Below, piece by piece: positions 16,101 to 23,817 of a stretch of 46,733 bases of DNA. Numbering within the stretch: the stretch's first letter is position 1; each line of letters opens with the position of its first letter. This stretch comes from Ureibacillus xyleni (GTDB lineage: Bacteria; Bacillota; Bacilli; Bacillales_A; Planococcaceae): NCBI RefSeq assembly GCF_900217795.1, contig NZ_OBMQ01000001.1, positions 192,181 to 238,913 on the forward strand. The letters run 5' to 3'. The notes under the pieces are model-generated. The model saw nothing but the letters and a program-made list of their open reading frames with translations. It made no database searches and was not told where the DNA came from. Both the position numbers and the translations under genes were made by a program.

Positions 16101-17575
16101 ACACTTTAGTTATAACTCGTGAGGTATACATTGGAGGAGGGGGTTCAACACCGCCACCACAACCAAAACCTGAAATTATCACCGTTCCAGTTGAAACAGG
16201 TGGATCTCAACAAGGTTCTAATGTGTCGACAGCTATAATTGAACGTACAACAGATGCAAATGGAAACAAAAGAGACAATGTGGAATTAACTGCTGATAAA
16301 GCGAAAGAAACCGTTGAAAAGTTGAAAGAAGCAGGTTCAGATACGGCGCGTATTGTGATTCCGGATACAAAAGATGAAGTTTCAGAAGTAAATGTTTCAG
16401 TGAACAAATCTTCACTTGACGCATTAAAACAAGGAAATATTAATCTGGAAATTTTTACGGATAACGCTCGTATTGCCATTCCAAAAGATTCCTTAGGCGA
16501 AATTCAAAATGATCTTTATTTCCGAGTGGTTCCTATTAAGGAGCAACAAAAACAAAATGAAGTGAAAGAACGTGCAAAACAGGAAGAGGTTGTTCGGGAA
16601 GTTGCAGGAAGCCTTAACATCAATGTTGTTGGTCGACCAATGACAATTGAAACAAATATGCCAAATCGCCCTGTTGATTTAGTGCTTCCATTGAAAGATG
16701 TTACAATCCCTGAAAATGCTAAGGAACGCGAAGACTTCTTTAATAAACTTGGCGTATTTATTGAACATAGTGATGGCGAGAAAGTCTTCATTAAAGGTGA
16801 AGTGGTTCCATATAAAAATGGCGAGTTAGGGTTAAAGTTTACCATTCGTAAGTTCAGTACATTCACGATTATTAATATGGAAAATGGATGGGACCAAAAA
16901 GAGCCGAATTTTAACGACCAATTTAAAGGAAAAACATCAGAAGCAAAAACAAAAGTAATGGCTGACAAAGTATGGAACGTTCAATTGAATCAAACATTAC
17001 AACCAGCATCTATTAATGAAAAAACCGTTTACATGTATAATGAGGCGGGAGAAAAAGTTGAAATTAAAGTTCAGCTAACGAATAATAACCGTACAATTTC
17101 AGTTAGTCCAAAAACGTATTACAAGCCGGGCACAAAATATTATTTATATTTAAGTGATGAAATTAAGTCATCTTTTGGAACTCCATTAAAAGAGACAGAA
17201 CGGTTTGTATTTGAAACAACAGCATATTCCCTTGAAACTGGAAAATGGTTAGAGAAAAACAATGTCTCTGCACAAAAAGCATGGACAGTTTCATTCAACT
17301 CTAATGTAAAAAAAGAGTTAGTAAGTGGGGAACGAATTTTCGTTACAGATGAACAAGGTCAGAAAGTAGCGGTCAATTTAGAAGTAACAAGTTCCAATAT
17401 TGTTACAGTTACACCGAAAGAACCTTATCAAGTTAACAAAACTTACTATTTATTCATTCAAGATTTGGCATCTAGTCAAGACGTGAAACAAAAAGAGCAA
17501 ACATGGATGAAGTTTACAGTTGGGTCCGATGTTGCGAAAACAAGTGTTGTGACGAAATCATTTGAAGTGAAGTAG
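13130..17575 (+). CDS. Giant secreted modular protein (cadherin-like repeats, DUF5011-like, two SbsA-type Ig-like domains)
   Basis: 1481 residues with a signal peptide (about 1-30). Modules in order: a unique N-terminal beta-rich domain (about 35-225, two Cys pairs possible); a cadherin-like beta-sandwich (about 225-315); a short Ig-like segment (about 320-385, YEYQFNGGSW); alternating CSPG/cadherin-type repeats (about 390-835, with GGTLYYNDGT, GGKLYYNDGT, VNDPPNAADDQL, VNDAPIVQNDQL); a DUF5011-like domain (about 840-920, DKTPPTITLNGDTEIYIELGS); a second cadherin-like sandwich; a Gly/Pro linker (GGGGSTPPPQPKP); a ~225-residue conserved module; and two Big_5 domains (about 1270-1475, KVWNVQLNQTL..., KAWTVSFNSNV...). 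No SLH or sortase signal is seen. The C-terminal ~550 residues are paralogous to the protein at 1-2274, so the N-termini are swapped on a common base. Likely an adhesin or surface fibre. It is flanked by two copies of the 21-bp array. Confidence 0.9.
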   Translation: MIKRLGIIRNIILAVFLLTLFSGGNHKVFADLNTFIDSEGSNVNLFYANRWQNLIANLGGTTLNYPNPTDENFENAEATGCSTSNTTIGGWTYEIKYDASFGSEPCLDIIEINSDKMIDFMSTSGGNQFIRISTSSGIEVKLNSFELINHYDSGPSSYKVVGYKNGIEVNGATQEFTLINQTVNLTNPAWGNIDEFRILRTDSSTSDIVLQLDDIDISIPKSNNTNLSNLSLSANNFSKSLNPNLDYQTVEVPSSTINILIMPILQDPNAAVMINNQPSNQPIFLDSNSKLIEVNVTAEEPSVKKMYRIMVIRLLPPPNVQADDINNVITGFNESYEYQFNGGSWNHYNLANLPDLSGDVTVKVRIPANGPGMPPSEEAALTFSKIASLPTVTPATTKEVTMNDNGLEITPHAIDEQQVTHFKITGITGGTLYYNDGTWPIGEGTFISKSEAAKGLKFKPNPDANTKAGDTFNFKVQAAFDNQGTGLSDQVTATITVTEVNDPPNAADDQLPNIEQNSNPISIPFSQLLANDTPGPVNESGQELMIKSVQNATGGEVRTENGHVIFTPNTNFRGQAKFEYTVEDNGTSDGVSTPETSQAVVTINVLPKADAPTVTNADTSEDTQSSSGLVITRSDSITTHYKISNITGGKLYYNDGTREILSGDFITVSEGEAGLKFTPLENQFGSTGFGFSVQAAPNTKGTLLSDVVEATINVREVNDAPIVQNDQLGDFAVNTPLITIPVSDLLYNDKKGPDNEDGQTLSIITVGNAQGGTVTIVNGEYIEFTPDSNFQGTAEFDYMAQDDGKTNSTNDFKTATGKASFNILDKTPPTITLNGDTEIYIELGSVYQEPGFSAEDDIDQDLTGQVVVSGVVNPNELGPYQLKYNVIDSNNNHANEVIRTVHVVSAELNTLSISKGNLTPAFVPSELNYTAKVPNSIDKIDVNLSALDSTATMTLNGEPIGQNAAKTVPLKVGSNPITVVVTSLGGATKTYTLVITREVYIGGGGSTPPPQPKPEIITVPVETGGSQQGSNVSTAIIERTTDANGNKRDNVELTADKAKETVEKLKEAGSDTARIVIPDTKDEVSEVNVSVNKSSLDALKQGNINLEIFTDNARIAIPKDSLGEIQNDLYFRVVPIKEQQKQNEVKERAKQEEVVREVAGSLNINVVGRPMTIETNMPNRPVDLVLPLKDVTIPENAKEREDFFNKLGVFIEHSDGEKVFIKGEVVPYKNGELGLKFTIRKFSTFTIINMENGWDQKEPNFNDQFKGKTSEAKTKVMADKVWNVQLNQTLQPASINEKTVYMYNEAGEKVEIKVQLTNNNRTISVSPKTYYKPGTKYYLYLSDEIKSSFGTPLKETERFVFETTAYSLETGKWLEKNNVSAQKAWTVSFNSNVKKELVSGERIFVTDEQGQKVAVNLEVTSSNIVTVTPKEPYQVNKTYYLFIQDLASSQDVKQKEQTWMKFTVGSDVAKTSVVTKSFEVK

Positions 17576-17588
17576 AATATTTAAATTT

Positions 17589-17622
17589 CTAGCAATCTAT
17601 CTTGGGTTGCTAGGAGTTTTTT
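17589..17622 (+). terminator. Terminator after the giant modular gene
   Basis: CTAGCAA (17589-17595) pairs with TTGCTAG (17607-17613), followed after GAG by TTTTTT. The second 21-bp array begins 4 bases later. Confidence 0.75.
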
Positions 17623-17625
17623 GTT

Positions 17626-17719
17626 ATCCGCCAAAATCAGCGAATTATCCGCCATTTTTAAAAAAATATCCGCCAAGATGCCTCTTTTATCCGCCAAATT
17701 TGTTGAAATATCCGCCAAA
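17626..17719. repeat. 21-bp period array, ATCCGCCAAA core (copy 2)
   Basis: Five units with cores at 17626, 17647, 17668, 17689 and 17710, each exactly 21 bases apart (ATCCGCCAAA, ATCCGCCATT, ATCCGCCAAG, ATCCGCCAAA, ATCCGCCAAA). The 11-base variable parts differ. Units 3 to 5 align with the three clear units of the array at 12887-12938 at about 52 of 56 positions. The minus-strand Leu-Ala-Asp frame is open through all five units, while the plus-strand Ile-Arg-Gln frame has two stops. Confidence 0.9.
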
Positions 17720-17812
17720 CAGCATCTCCCACAAAATATATTTGAAGAAAAAGATTACTTTTCCACCAATACAGTTAAACTAATCCCAACAAATTTGTAG
17801 GGGGACCGGGAT

Positions 17813-18901
17813 TTGGTAAGCTTACAAAAAGAACGCGTGGAATCGATTAAATTCATGAGGGTAGTCGCGATGTTATTAGTTGTACTGATTCATACAACTG
17901 GTATTGGGATTCGGGAGTTAACTCCAGACAATCCGTTTTACTTTCTATATTTATTTTTAAACCGATTCACTCGTTTTGAAGGCGCGGTTTTCGTATTTTT
18001 GAGCGGATTTGTACTATTTTATAATTATGAATCAAGACCATATACCGTTAAAACGTGGACAACCTTTTACAAAAAACGGTTTATGTATATTTTAGGTCCA
18101 TTTTTAGTGTGGTCCATTTTTTACCAACTTTTTTCTTTCTACATGGGGACCCGTAAATATATCGGCATTGGCCCGATGATTGAAAACATTGCGACGGGAC
18201 AATCGTATTACCAGCTATATTTTATATTGATATTAGTGCAGCTGTATTTTTTGTTACCAGTTTTTATTTATTTCATTCAAAAATTTCATTGGTTTAAAAA
18301 ATATTTGCTGCTGATTGGCTTTATCATCGAGTTAGGTGTTCAAGTATTATTTAAAAAATATAACATAACATTCGCTCTCCCTTTGTTTACCGGATACCTT
18401 GCAAGCTTCTTTTTTGGCGGTTGGGTGGCGATGTATTATCCAAAATTGAAAAAGGAATGGTCTAGAGGATTGATGGCGGGTGCAACTATTTTTACAGTGG
18501 CATTAGGAATCCTCTATATGCTTCTTTATTATCAATTTCACATTTTAGATAACCCATCAATTCCATATGCTCCTTTCAAAATACTAGCCATGATTTACTA
18601 TTTAAGTGCCTGTTTTATCTTATTTAAATGGAGTATTATTTTGGAAAAGTATGGCTCGATAAGATTTAATGAATGGGCTGAACGGCTAAGGGTTTATTCG
18701 TTTGGCTACTATTTAGTTCATCCCTTTATATTAGAATTGGCAAAGCTCGTTTTCGTTCCACAGACCCTATTCCAATTCCACTTATTTATATTCATCAGAT
18801 ATATTGTTGTGGTCATTGGTTGTTACGTTTTTATTCGAGTAATCCACATACTTCTTCCGAGAGCGTGGATGATTTTTGGAAAGTTGCCGAGTTGGAAGTA
18901 A
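17813..18901 (+). CDS. Acyltransferase family 3 membrane protein (OafA-like)
   Basis: A 362-residue polytopic membrane protein of the acyltransferase 3 family (PF01757). The N-terminus has the usual helix with a conserved Arg and His (ESIKFMRVVAMLLVVLIHTTG), followed by ~9 further membrane helices and a late YYLVHPFILEL helix. Such enzymes acetylate or succinylate sugars of surface polymers on the outer face of the membrane. It begins with TTG behind AGGGGG. It stands alone between terminators among surface-protein genes, so a wall-polymer substrate is plausible but not shown. Confidence 0.87.
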   Translation: MVSLQKERVESIKFMRVVAMLLVVLIHTTGIGIRELTPDNPFYFLYLFLNRFTRFEGAVFVFLSGFVLFYNYESRPYTVKTWTTFYKKRFMYILGPFLVWSIFYQLFSFYMGTRKYIGIGPMIENIATGQSYYQLYFILILVQLYFLLPVFIYFIQKFHWFKKYLLLIGFIIELGVQVLFKKYNITFALPLFTGYLASFFFGGWVAMYYPKLKKEWSRGLMAGATIFTVALGILYMLLYYQFHILDNPSIPYAPFKILAMIYYLSACFILFKWSIILEKYGSIRFNEWAERLRVYSFGYYLVHPFILELAKLVFVPQTLFQFHLFIFIRYIVVVIGCYVFIRVIHILLPRAWMIFGKLPSWK

Positions 18902-18902
18902 G

Positions 18903-18940
18903 GTCATTTAGAGTTCGATTATTCTAAATGGCTTTTTTTT
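18903..18940 (+). terminator. Terminator after the acyltransferase gene
   Basis: CATTTAGA (18905-18912) pairs with TCTAAATG (18923-18930), followed by eight T. Confidence 0.8.
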
Positions 18941-19006
18941 GTAGTGGAAATCTACTAAATATTTGATAGAATCTAACTTATAATAATAAAAATCATAGGA
19001 GGAACT

Positions 19007-20761
19007 ATGATGGATCAACGAAAAATTGTAATTGCTACAATTATGGCAATATCGATGTCACCAGTTATAGTAGCGGAAACACATGCATCAGATAATCACC
19101 TTATAATTGAAAACTCAGGAACAATCATAAATCCAAACTTAATGGGAGCAAAAGTAGCAGAAACGAAATCAGTAGCTACAGTTTCAAATTTAGCTGCCAC
19201 AAATATAACAGATCTTACTAGTATTTTAGAGAATGAACTTAGTAAACGAAGTACGGCTATTTCAATAAAATATACTGGAGATACGACGAATATCTTAGAA
19301 AAGGTCAATGAAATTATCAAGAATTATGGTTTTAAAGATGATTATTTTCGAGGAATTTTATCTAAATGGCAGTACGGTACCTATGGATATGAGAATAACG
19401 TAACGATTACGGTAAATCTTACATATTTAACAACGCCTCAACAAGAAGCCTTTATTCAATCCGAGGTTGAGAGAATAGTAGATAGTATTATCAAACCATC
19501 CATGTCAGTTGTTGAGAAAGTAAAAGCAATAAATGATTATGTAGTTTTAAATACAACCTATTCTTTTGATTCATCAACAACACCACATGCAGCTTATGCA
19601 ATATTAAATGAAGGTAAAGGTGTTTGTCAGGCATATGCTTTATTAACTCTTAGATTATTACAAGAAGCTGGTATTGAAGCGAAGTATGTAACTGGTGAAT
19701 CAAGAGGCGAGGGGCATGCTTGGAATCTTGTGAAAATTGATGGGCAATGGTATCACCTAGATACAACTTGGAATGACCCTGTATTTGCAGATTCCTCTGT
19801 GGATCATAGTGATTATGTTCAATATAAATATTTCTTAATTACTGATAGTGCAATCCGGGAAGATCACACAATTGATAATCATGGATACCCAACTGCTACA
19901 AGCGAGCGTTTTATGGCATTCCGTTATATTGAAGAACCAGTGCAAGTTGGCTCTACTTTGTACTTTCCAAATCAACTAAGTAACTATCAACTATATAAGC
20001 TAGATATGACAAAGGAACCGTTAAAAGTTGAAAAAGTTTCATCGACTCGTGTTCAGTATATAGTTCCTGTAGATGGTTGGTTATATTTCAGTAATTACTC
20101 CTTCAACGCCTTTTTAGCAAAAATGAAACTTGATGGCTCAGAGGAAAAAATTTTATTGGAGAAAAGAGTGGATTCTGTAAGGCTGGAGGGTAACGAAATC
20201 GTAGCTTCCTTTGGTGGAGTTGAGTTATATCGTGAAGTAGTGATGGATGCTGTCGTAGTTGGCCAACAAGAAGAAATCCAACAAATTCGTTCTATTTTAA
20301 ACTCGATAGAATTTTTAAGTCCTAATTTTGAAGCTCAAGCTATTCAGTTAAAAGCTTTATATAATATTTTAAATGAGGATTCTCGTTTGTTACTTTCTAA
20401 TTCAGAGCGAGCAACAATTCAATCAATCCTATCAAAGTATGAAACAATGAAAAACTTAACTTTTGATACGATTCAATGGGAAACTGCTCGTAAAATTACG
20501 AATCCAAAGAAAGAATGGAAGATTAATTTAAATCAGGAAGTGGCAAATACAGCTGCTAATAAATCGCAAATTCGAATTGTGGATATGTTCGGGGAGTCGA
20601 TAAGTGCAACAGTTACTATAAATGGTAAACAAATTGTAGTGACGCCGCTAAATGAATATGTTGCAAATGTTCCATACACTTTAATAGTAGATAAAGGACT
20701 TTTGAGTGTAGATGGAACAAAAGTGAAAAATGGTGTGCATTTAGAGTTTGAATTGAATTAG
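19007..20761 (+). CDS. Secreted transglutaminase-like protein with propeller fragment and C-terminal SbsA-type Ig-like domain
   Basis: 584 residues; signal peptide about 1-27 (SPVIVAETHAS). A transglutaminase-like (papain-fold) domain at about 150-260 keeps the full Cys-His-Asp triad: Cys207 (GKGVCQAYALLTL), His237 (EGHAWNLVKI) and Asp252 (YHLDTTWNDP). It could cross-link, cleave or amidate surface proteins; the family includes both proteases and transferases. A DUF5050-like propeller fragment (about 295-415, MKLDGSEEKILLEKRVD) and a helical stretch follow. A Big_5 domain (about 492-584, KKEWKINLNQEVAN...IRIVDMFG) ends the protein. GGAGG precedes two adjacent ATGs (19007 and 19010). Confidence 0.9.
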   Translation: MMDQRKIVIATIMAISMSPVIVAETHASDNHLIIENSGTIINPNLMGAKVAETKSVATVSNLAATNITDLTSILENELSKRSTAISIKYTGDTTNILEKVNEIIKNYGFKDDYFRGILSKWQYGTYGYENNVTITVNLTYLTTPQQEAFIQSEVERIVDSIIKPSMSVVEKVKAINDYVVLNTTYSFDSSTTPHAAYAILNEGKGVCQAYALLTLRLLQEAGIEAKYVTGESRGEGHAWNLVKIDGQWYHLDTTWNDPVFADSSVDHSDYVQYKYFLITDSAIREDHTIDNHGYPTATSERFMAFRYIEEPVQVGSTLYFPNQLSNYQLYKLDMTKEPLKVEKVSSTRVQYIVPVDGWLYFSNYSFNAFLAKMKLDGSEEKILLEKRVDSVRLEGNEIVASFGGVELYREVVMDAVVVGQQEEIQQIRSILNSIEFLSPNFEAQAIQLKALYNILNEDSRLLLSNSERATIQSILSKYETMKNLTFDTIQWETARKITNPKKEWKINLNQEVANTAANKSQIRIVDMFGESISATVTINGKQIVVTPLNEYVANVPYTLIVDKGLLSVDGTKVKNGVHLEFELN

Positions 20762-20770
20762 GAAAAGATA

Positions 20771-20807
20771 AGGAGGCGGCTCATTCGTTTTGAGTGGCCT
20801 CCTTTTT
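20771..20807 (+). terminator. Terminator after the transglutaminase-like gene
   Basis: AGGAGGC (20771-20777) pairs with GCCTCCT (20797-20803), with an inner GCTCA/TGAGT pairing, followed by a T run. Confidence 0.85.
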
Positions 20808-20928
20808 GTTAGTAATTAAACTAATGGGTTAATTTGTAACAAATGGGGTTATTATATATAACTACTACTTTACTCCTGTTTATAATGCTATATACTTATA
20901 CTAAAAGTGACGACAGGAGGATAATAGT

Positions 20929-23766
20929 TTGAAGAATAAAAGATTTTTAATAGTTTACATAGCTTTGTTGCTTCTCACATTACAATTTTTCCAAATGGAG
21001 CAAATTGCTTTTGCCAATGAAAAAGTAGAGACAAGTTGGAAAGATTGGGGTAAAAAAGATAATGTCCCGAAAAATAAAACATGGACAGTTAGTTTCAATC
21101 AACCAATCGATGTCGATTCTATAACTGCTGACAATGTTTATATAGTAGATTCATATGACCAGAAAATGGCTGTATCATTTACAATTTCAAATGAAGGTAA
21201 AGAGTTGATCATTGAAGCTCCGACCTACGATTATACGCCCTATGAGACATATACATTATATATAGAAAATGTTCAATCTCAAAATCAACAAGTAATAAAA
21301 GAACCAATAAAAATGGATTTTACAGTCGATGAAAATGAAATAATTGAGGAATCCGAAAAATTAGTACCACGACAAGATAGTAAAAATGAAGTTAACTACC
21401 GAGATAATGTAGAACTAATGAATGAACAACAAAGTCAATCTATACAAGTGATTGATGATAATACAATTGTTTTAAATTCAGAAAATCACACACTGGAAAA
21501 AGGTGAAATTTTCATTCTACCACCTTCAGATGAATATCCTTTTGGCTTATCTAAAAAAATTATTTCAATAGAAAAAAATGTGGATCATTATGTCATAAAA
21601 ACAGAAGAACCGACTATTGAAGAAATCGTTGAAAATATTGATATATCACAACGTATTCCAATTACTATGAATCACATTAAAGGTGATATGAGTTTAGAAG
21701 GTGCTATTGCTTCTACTAATTACGATTTTTTAAATGGAAAAGAGTCTAATACAAAGATATTAAATAATGGGGTAGTTGCTTCTCAAGACTTAAATGACGA
21801 TATTATCCTTAATTTAGCCAAGTTGAAGATTGGGGATAATTTCTATGTAGATGGTGCAATTACTTTGAAGAATGCCGACCTTTTTGTAGATGTTAATGAC
21901 AGCTGGTGGTGGAAAGGCGTAGAGTCGGGAGTTGTTGAATTTGAAGGAACCATCGATATTAAAGGGTCGGTAAGTGCTAAGAAATCAAACAAAGATAGTA
22001 AATTAGCAAAAAGAGTAAAAGTAACAGATTTATATGTCCCAGTTCCTGCATTTCCGGTTGTTGGTGCATCGATCGAATTATTTTTAGTTGTTGAGTTAAA
22101 TGGGGAAGTCCGATTTGAGTACAATAAAAAAATGGATTTCCGTTTAGGTGCAAAGTTTGATGATGGTGATATTAAAAAAATTAAAGACCTCGAATTACCC
22201 AAAGAAGAGAAGCCTCCTACAAATGAGTGGACATTTACTAAAGAGATAAACTTTAATGGAAAACTTGGCGTAGGCGCGGGACTTTATTTGTCATTAACTC
22301 AAATTGATTTAGCAGGCTTAGAGATGGATGCAGGTCTCAAAACAAAATTAGCAACCTATCTATACAAAGACACAGTTTGTTATAAAGGATCGAATTCGCT
22401 CTATTTTGATGCTGGAATTAATGTTAAAGTGTTAAAAAAATCTAAACTCACTTTACTCGGAATAGAAAAGTTATTAGATAACGGGAATATTTGCGAATAT
22501 GTAGAAGAATTGAATGTTTCTCCGTTTGAAATAGCACTACAACCAGGTGAAAGTGAATCGATTCATGTTGAGAAAGTTTTTAAGGCTGGCGGTTCCGATT
22601 ACACGTTAAAAGACATTTCATTTACTTCATCTGATGAAAATGTAGCAACGGTTGATCGAGACGGGGTAGTTATAGTTAGTAACGATGCAACTGAAGATTC
22701 AACAGCAGAAATTACCGTTATCTATAATAATGGAAAAGGCAATGAAATTAAGAAAACTGTTAAGGTAAATGTATTTACACTTGAAAACGAAGATGAAGAT
22801 GAAAATGCAATAAAAGAAAGTCAAAGAATATATGGCAGTTCCCATTATGTAAGAAAGATTGCATTTAGCCCAGATGGACAGACAATGGCATTCAGTTCGG
22901 ATGGTAATCCCCAAAATATTGAAGTATGGAGAAAATCTAACGACAAATACGAGTTAGATTATATTATTTCTGATGCACATGATAATCATATAGGTGCTTT
23001 AGCGTTTTCTCCTGATGGTAAATATCTAGCGTCAGGGGGAGAAGTGATTTATCTTTGGGACATTCATACAGGTGAAAAAATTAAAACATATAAAGCAACG
23101 GGTTCTTCCATGGAAATGATGGTTATGGATGTAGCATTTAGCCCTGATGGACGTACATTAGTTTCTGCTAATTGGTATGATTCTGTATACGTTTGGGATG
23201 TTAATAGTGCTACGTTAATTCGATCATTTTTACAAGACTCTGACATCAATTATGAAAGATCAAGCTGGAGTATTGCCTATAGCCCTGATGGAAGTATCCT
23301 CGCATATGGTGGTGGCAATGATACAACATATATAAGAAACGCTTCAGATTTAAGTATTATACGATCTCTTCCGTATATTGGGGATGACTACTGGAAGGGT
23401 GGTTCTGATGGTTGGGATGCTGCCATTAGAAGTGTAAAATTTACAAAAGATGGCCAACAAATCATTACTGCATCTTCAGCGGACAATGCTGTAAAGATTT
23501 GGAGTTTAAATGGTCAATTACAAAAAACGATTGAAACAGGCCACGATGATATTATTTTGGATATGGATATACACCCAGGTCAAAGAGTAATTGCAACCTC
23601 AGCTGAAGATGGTGTTATCAAGCTATGGGATAAAGTATCTGGTAAATTAATTACTACCTTATTTGGACATTTTGGTGGGGTGACTACAGTAACATTCAGC
23701 CCAGATGGAACACAACTAGCTTCAGGCTCTTATGATGGAACCGTAATTATTTGGGATTTACCATAG
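20929..23766 (+). CDS. Secreted protein with N-terminal SbsA-type Ig-like domain, Big_2-like domain and C-terminal WD40 propeller
   Basis: 945 residues starting at TTG behind AGGAGG. Signal peptide about 1-29 (FQMEQIAFANE). A Big_5 domain comes first (about 33-132: PKNKTWTVSFNQPID...NVYIVDS, ETYTLYIENVQ). Residues about 133-540 are a large region I do not recognise, predicted beta-rich (GKLGVGAGLYLSLTQIDLAG). A Big_2-like Ig domain (about 545-625, TSSDENVATVDRDGVVIV) leads into about eight WD40 repeats (about 634-945) ending in VYVWDVNSATLI, VKIWSLNGQL, IKLWDKVSGKLI and VIIWDLP. The repeats are regular, with AFSPDG motifs. A secreted scaffold or ligand-binding propeller is likely. Compare the protein at 8811-10355, where the propeller is N-terminal and Big_5 C-terminal. 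Confidence 0.9.
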   Translation: MKNKRFLIVYIALLLLTLQFFQMEQIAFANEKVETSWKDWGKKDNVPKNKTWTVSFNQPIDVDSITADNVYIVDSYDQKMAVSFTISNEGKELIIEAPTYDYTPYETYTLYIENVQSQNQQVIKEPIKMDFTVDENEIIEESEKLVPRQDSKNEVNYRDNVELMNEQQSQSIQVIDDNTIVLNSENHTLEKGEIFILPPSDEYPFGLSKKIISIEKNVDHYVIKTEEPTIEEIVENIDISQRIPITMNHIKGDMSLEGAIASTNYDFLNGKESNTKILNNGVVASQDLNDDIILNLAKLKIGDNFYVDGAITLKNADLFVDVNDSWWWKGVESGVVEFEGTIDIKGSVSAKKSNKDSKLAKRVKVTDLYVPVPAFPVVGASIELFLVVELNGEVRFEYNKKMDFRLGAKFDDGDIKKIKDLELPKEEKPPTNEWTFTKEINFNGKLGVGAGLYLSLTQIDLAGLEMDAGLKTKLATYLYKDTVCYKGSNSLYFDAGINVKVLKKSKLTLLGIEKLLDNGNICEYVEELNVSPFEIALQPGESESIHVEKVFKAGGSDYTLKDISFTSSDENVATVDRDGVVIVSNDATEDSTAEITVIYNNGKGNEIKKTVKVNVFTLENEDEDENAIKESQRIYGSSHYVRKIAFSPDGQTMAFSSDGNPQNIEVWRKSNDKYELDYIISDAHDNHIGALAFSPDGKYLASGGEVIYLWDIHTGEKIKTYKATGSSMEMMVMDVAFSPDGRTLVSANWYDSVYVWDVNSATLIRSFLQDSDINYERSSWSIAYSPDGSILAYGGGNDTTYIRNASDLSIIRSLPYIGDDYWKGGSDGWDAAIRSVKFTKDGQQIITASSADNAVKIWSLNGQLQKTIETGHDDIILDMDIHPGQRVIATSAEDGVIKLWDKVSGKLITTLFGHFGGVTTVTFSPDGTQLASGSYDGTVIIWDLP

Positions 23767-23774
23767 GCTAGAAC

Positions 23775-23817
23775 AAAAAATATCAAATTTCTCAATGAGA
23801 AATTTGATATTTTTTTT
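23775..23817. terminator. Bidirectional terminator between convergent genes
   Basis: A near-perfect 20-bp inverted repeat (23775-23794 with 23796-23815) rich in A at one end and T at the other, placed between the stop codons of the convergent genes at 20929-23766 and 23816-24811. It can end transcription in both directions. Confidence 0.9.

Noticed and set aside
12866..17719. CRISPR array interpretation of the 21-bp arrays
   Set aside because: Repeats of ~10 bp and spacers of 11 bp are far too short, no cas genes are present, and the spacers of the two arrays are partly shared.
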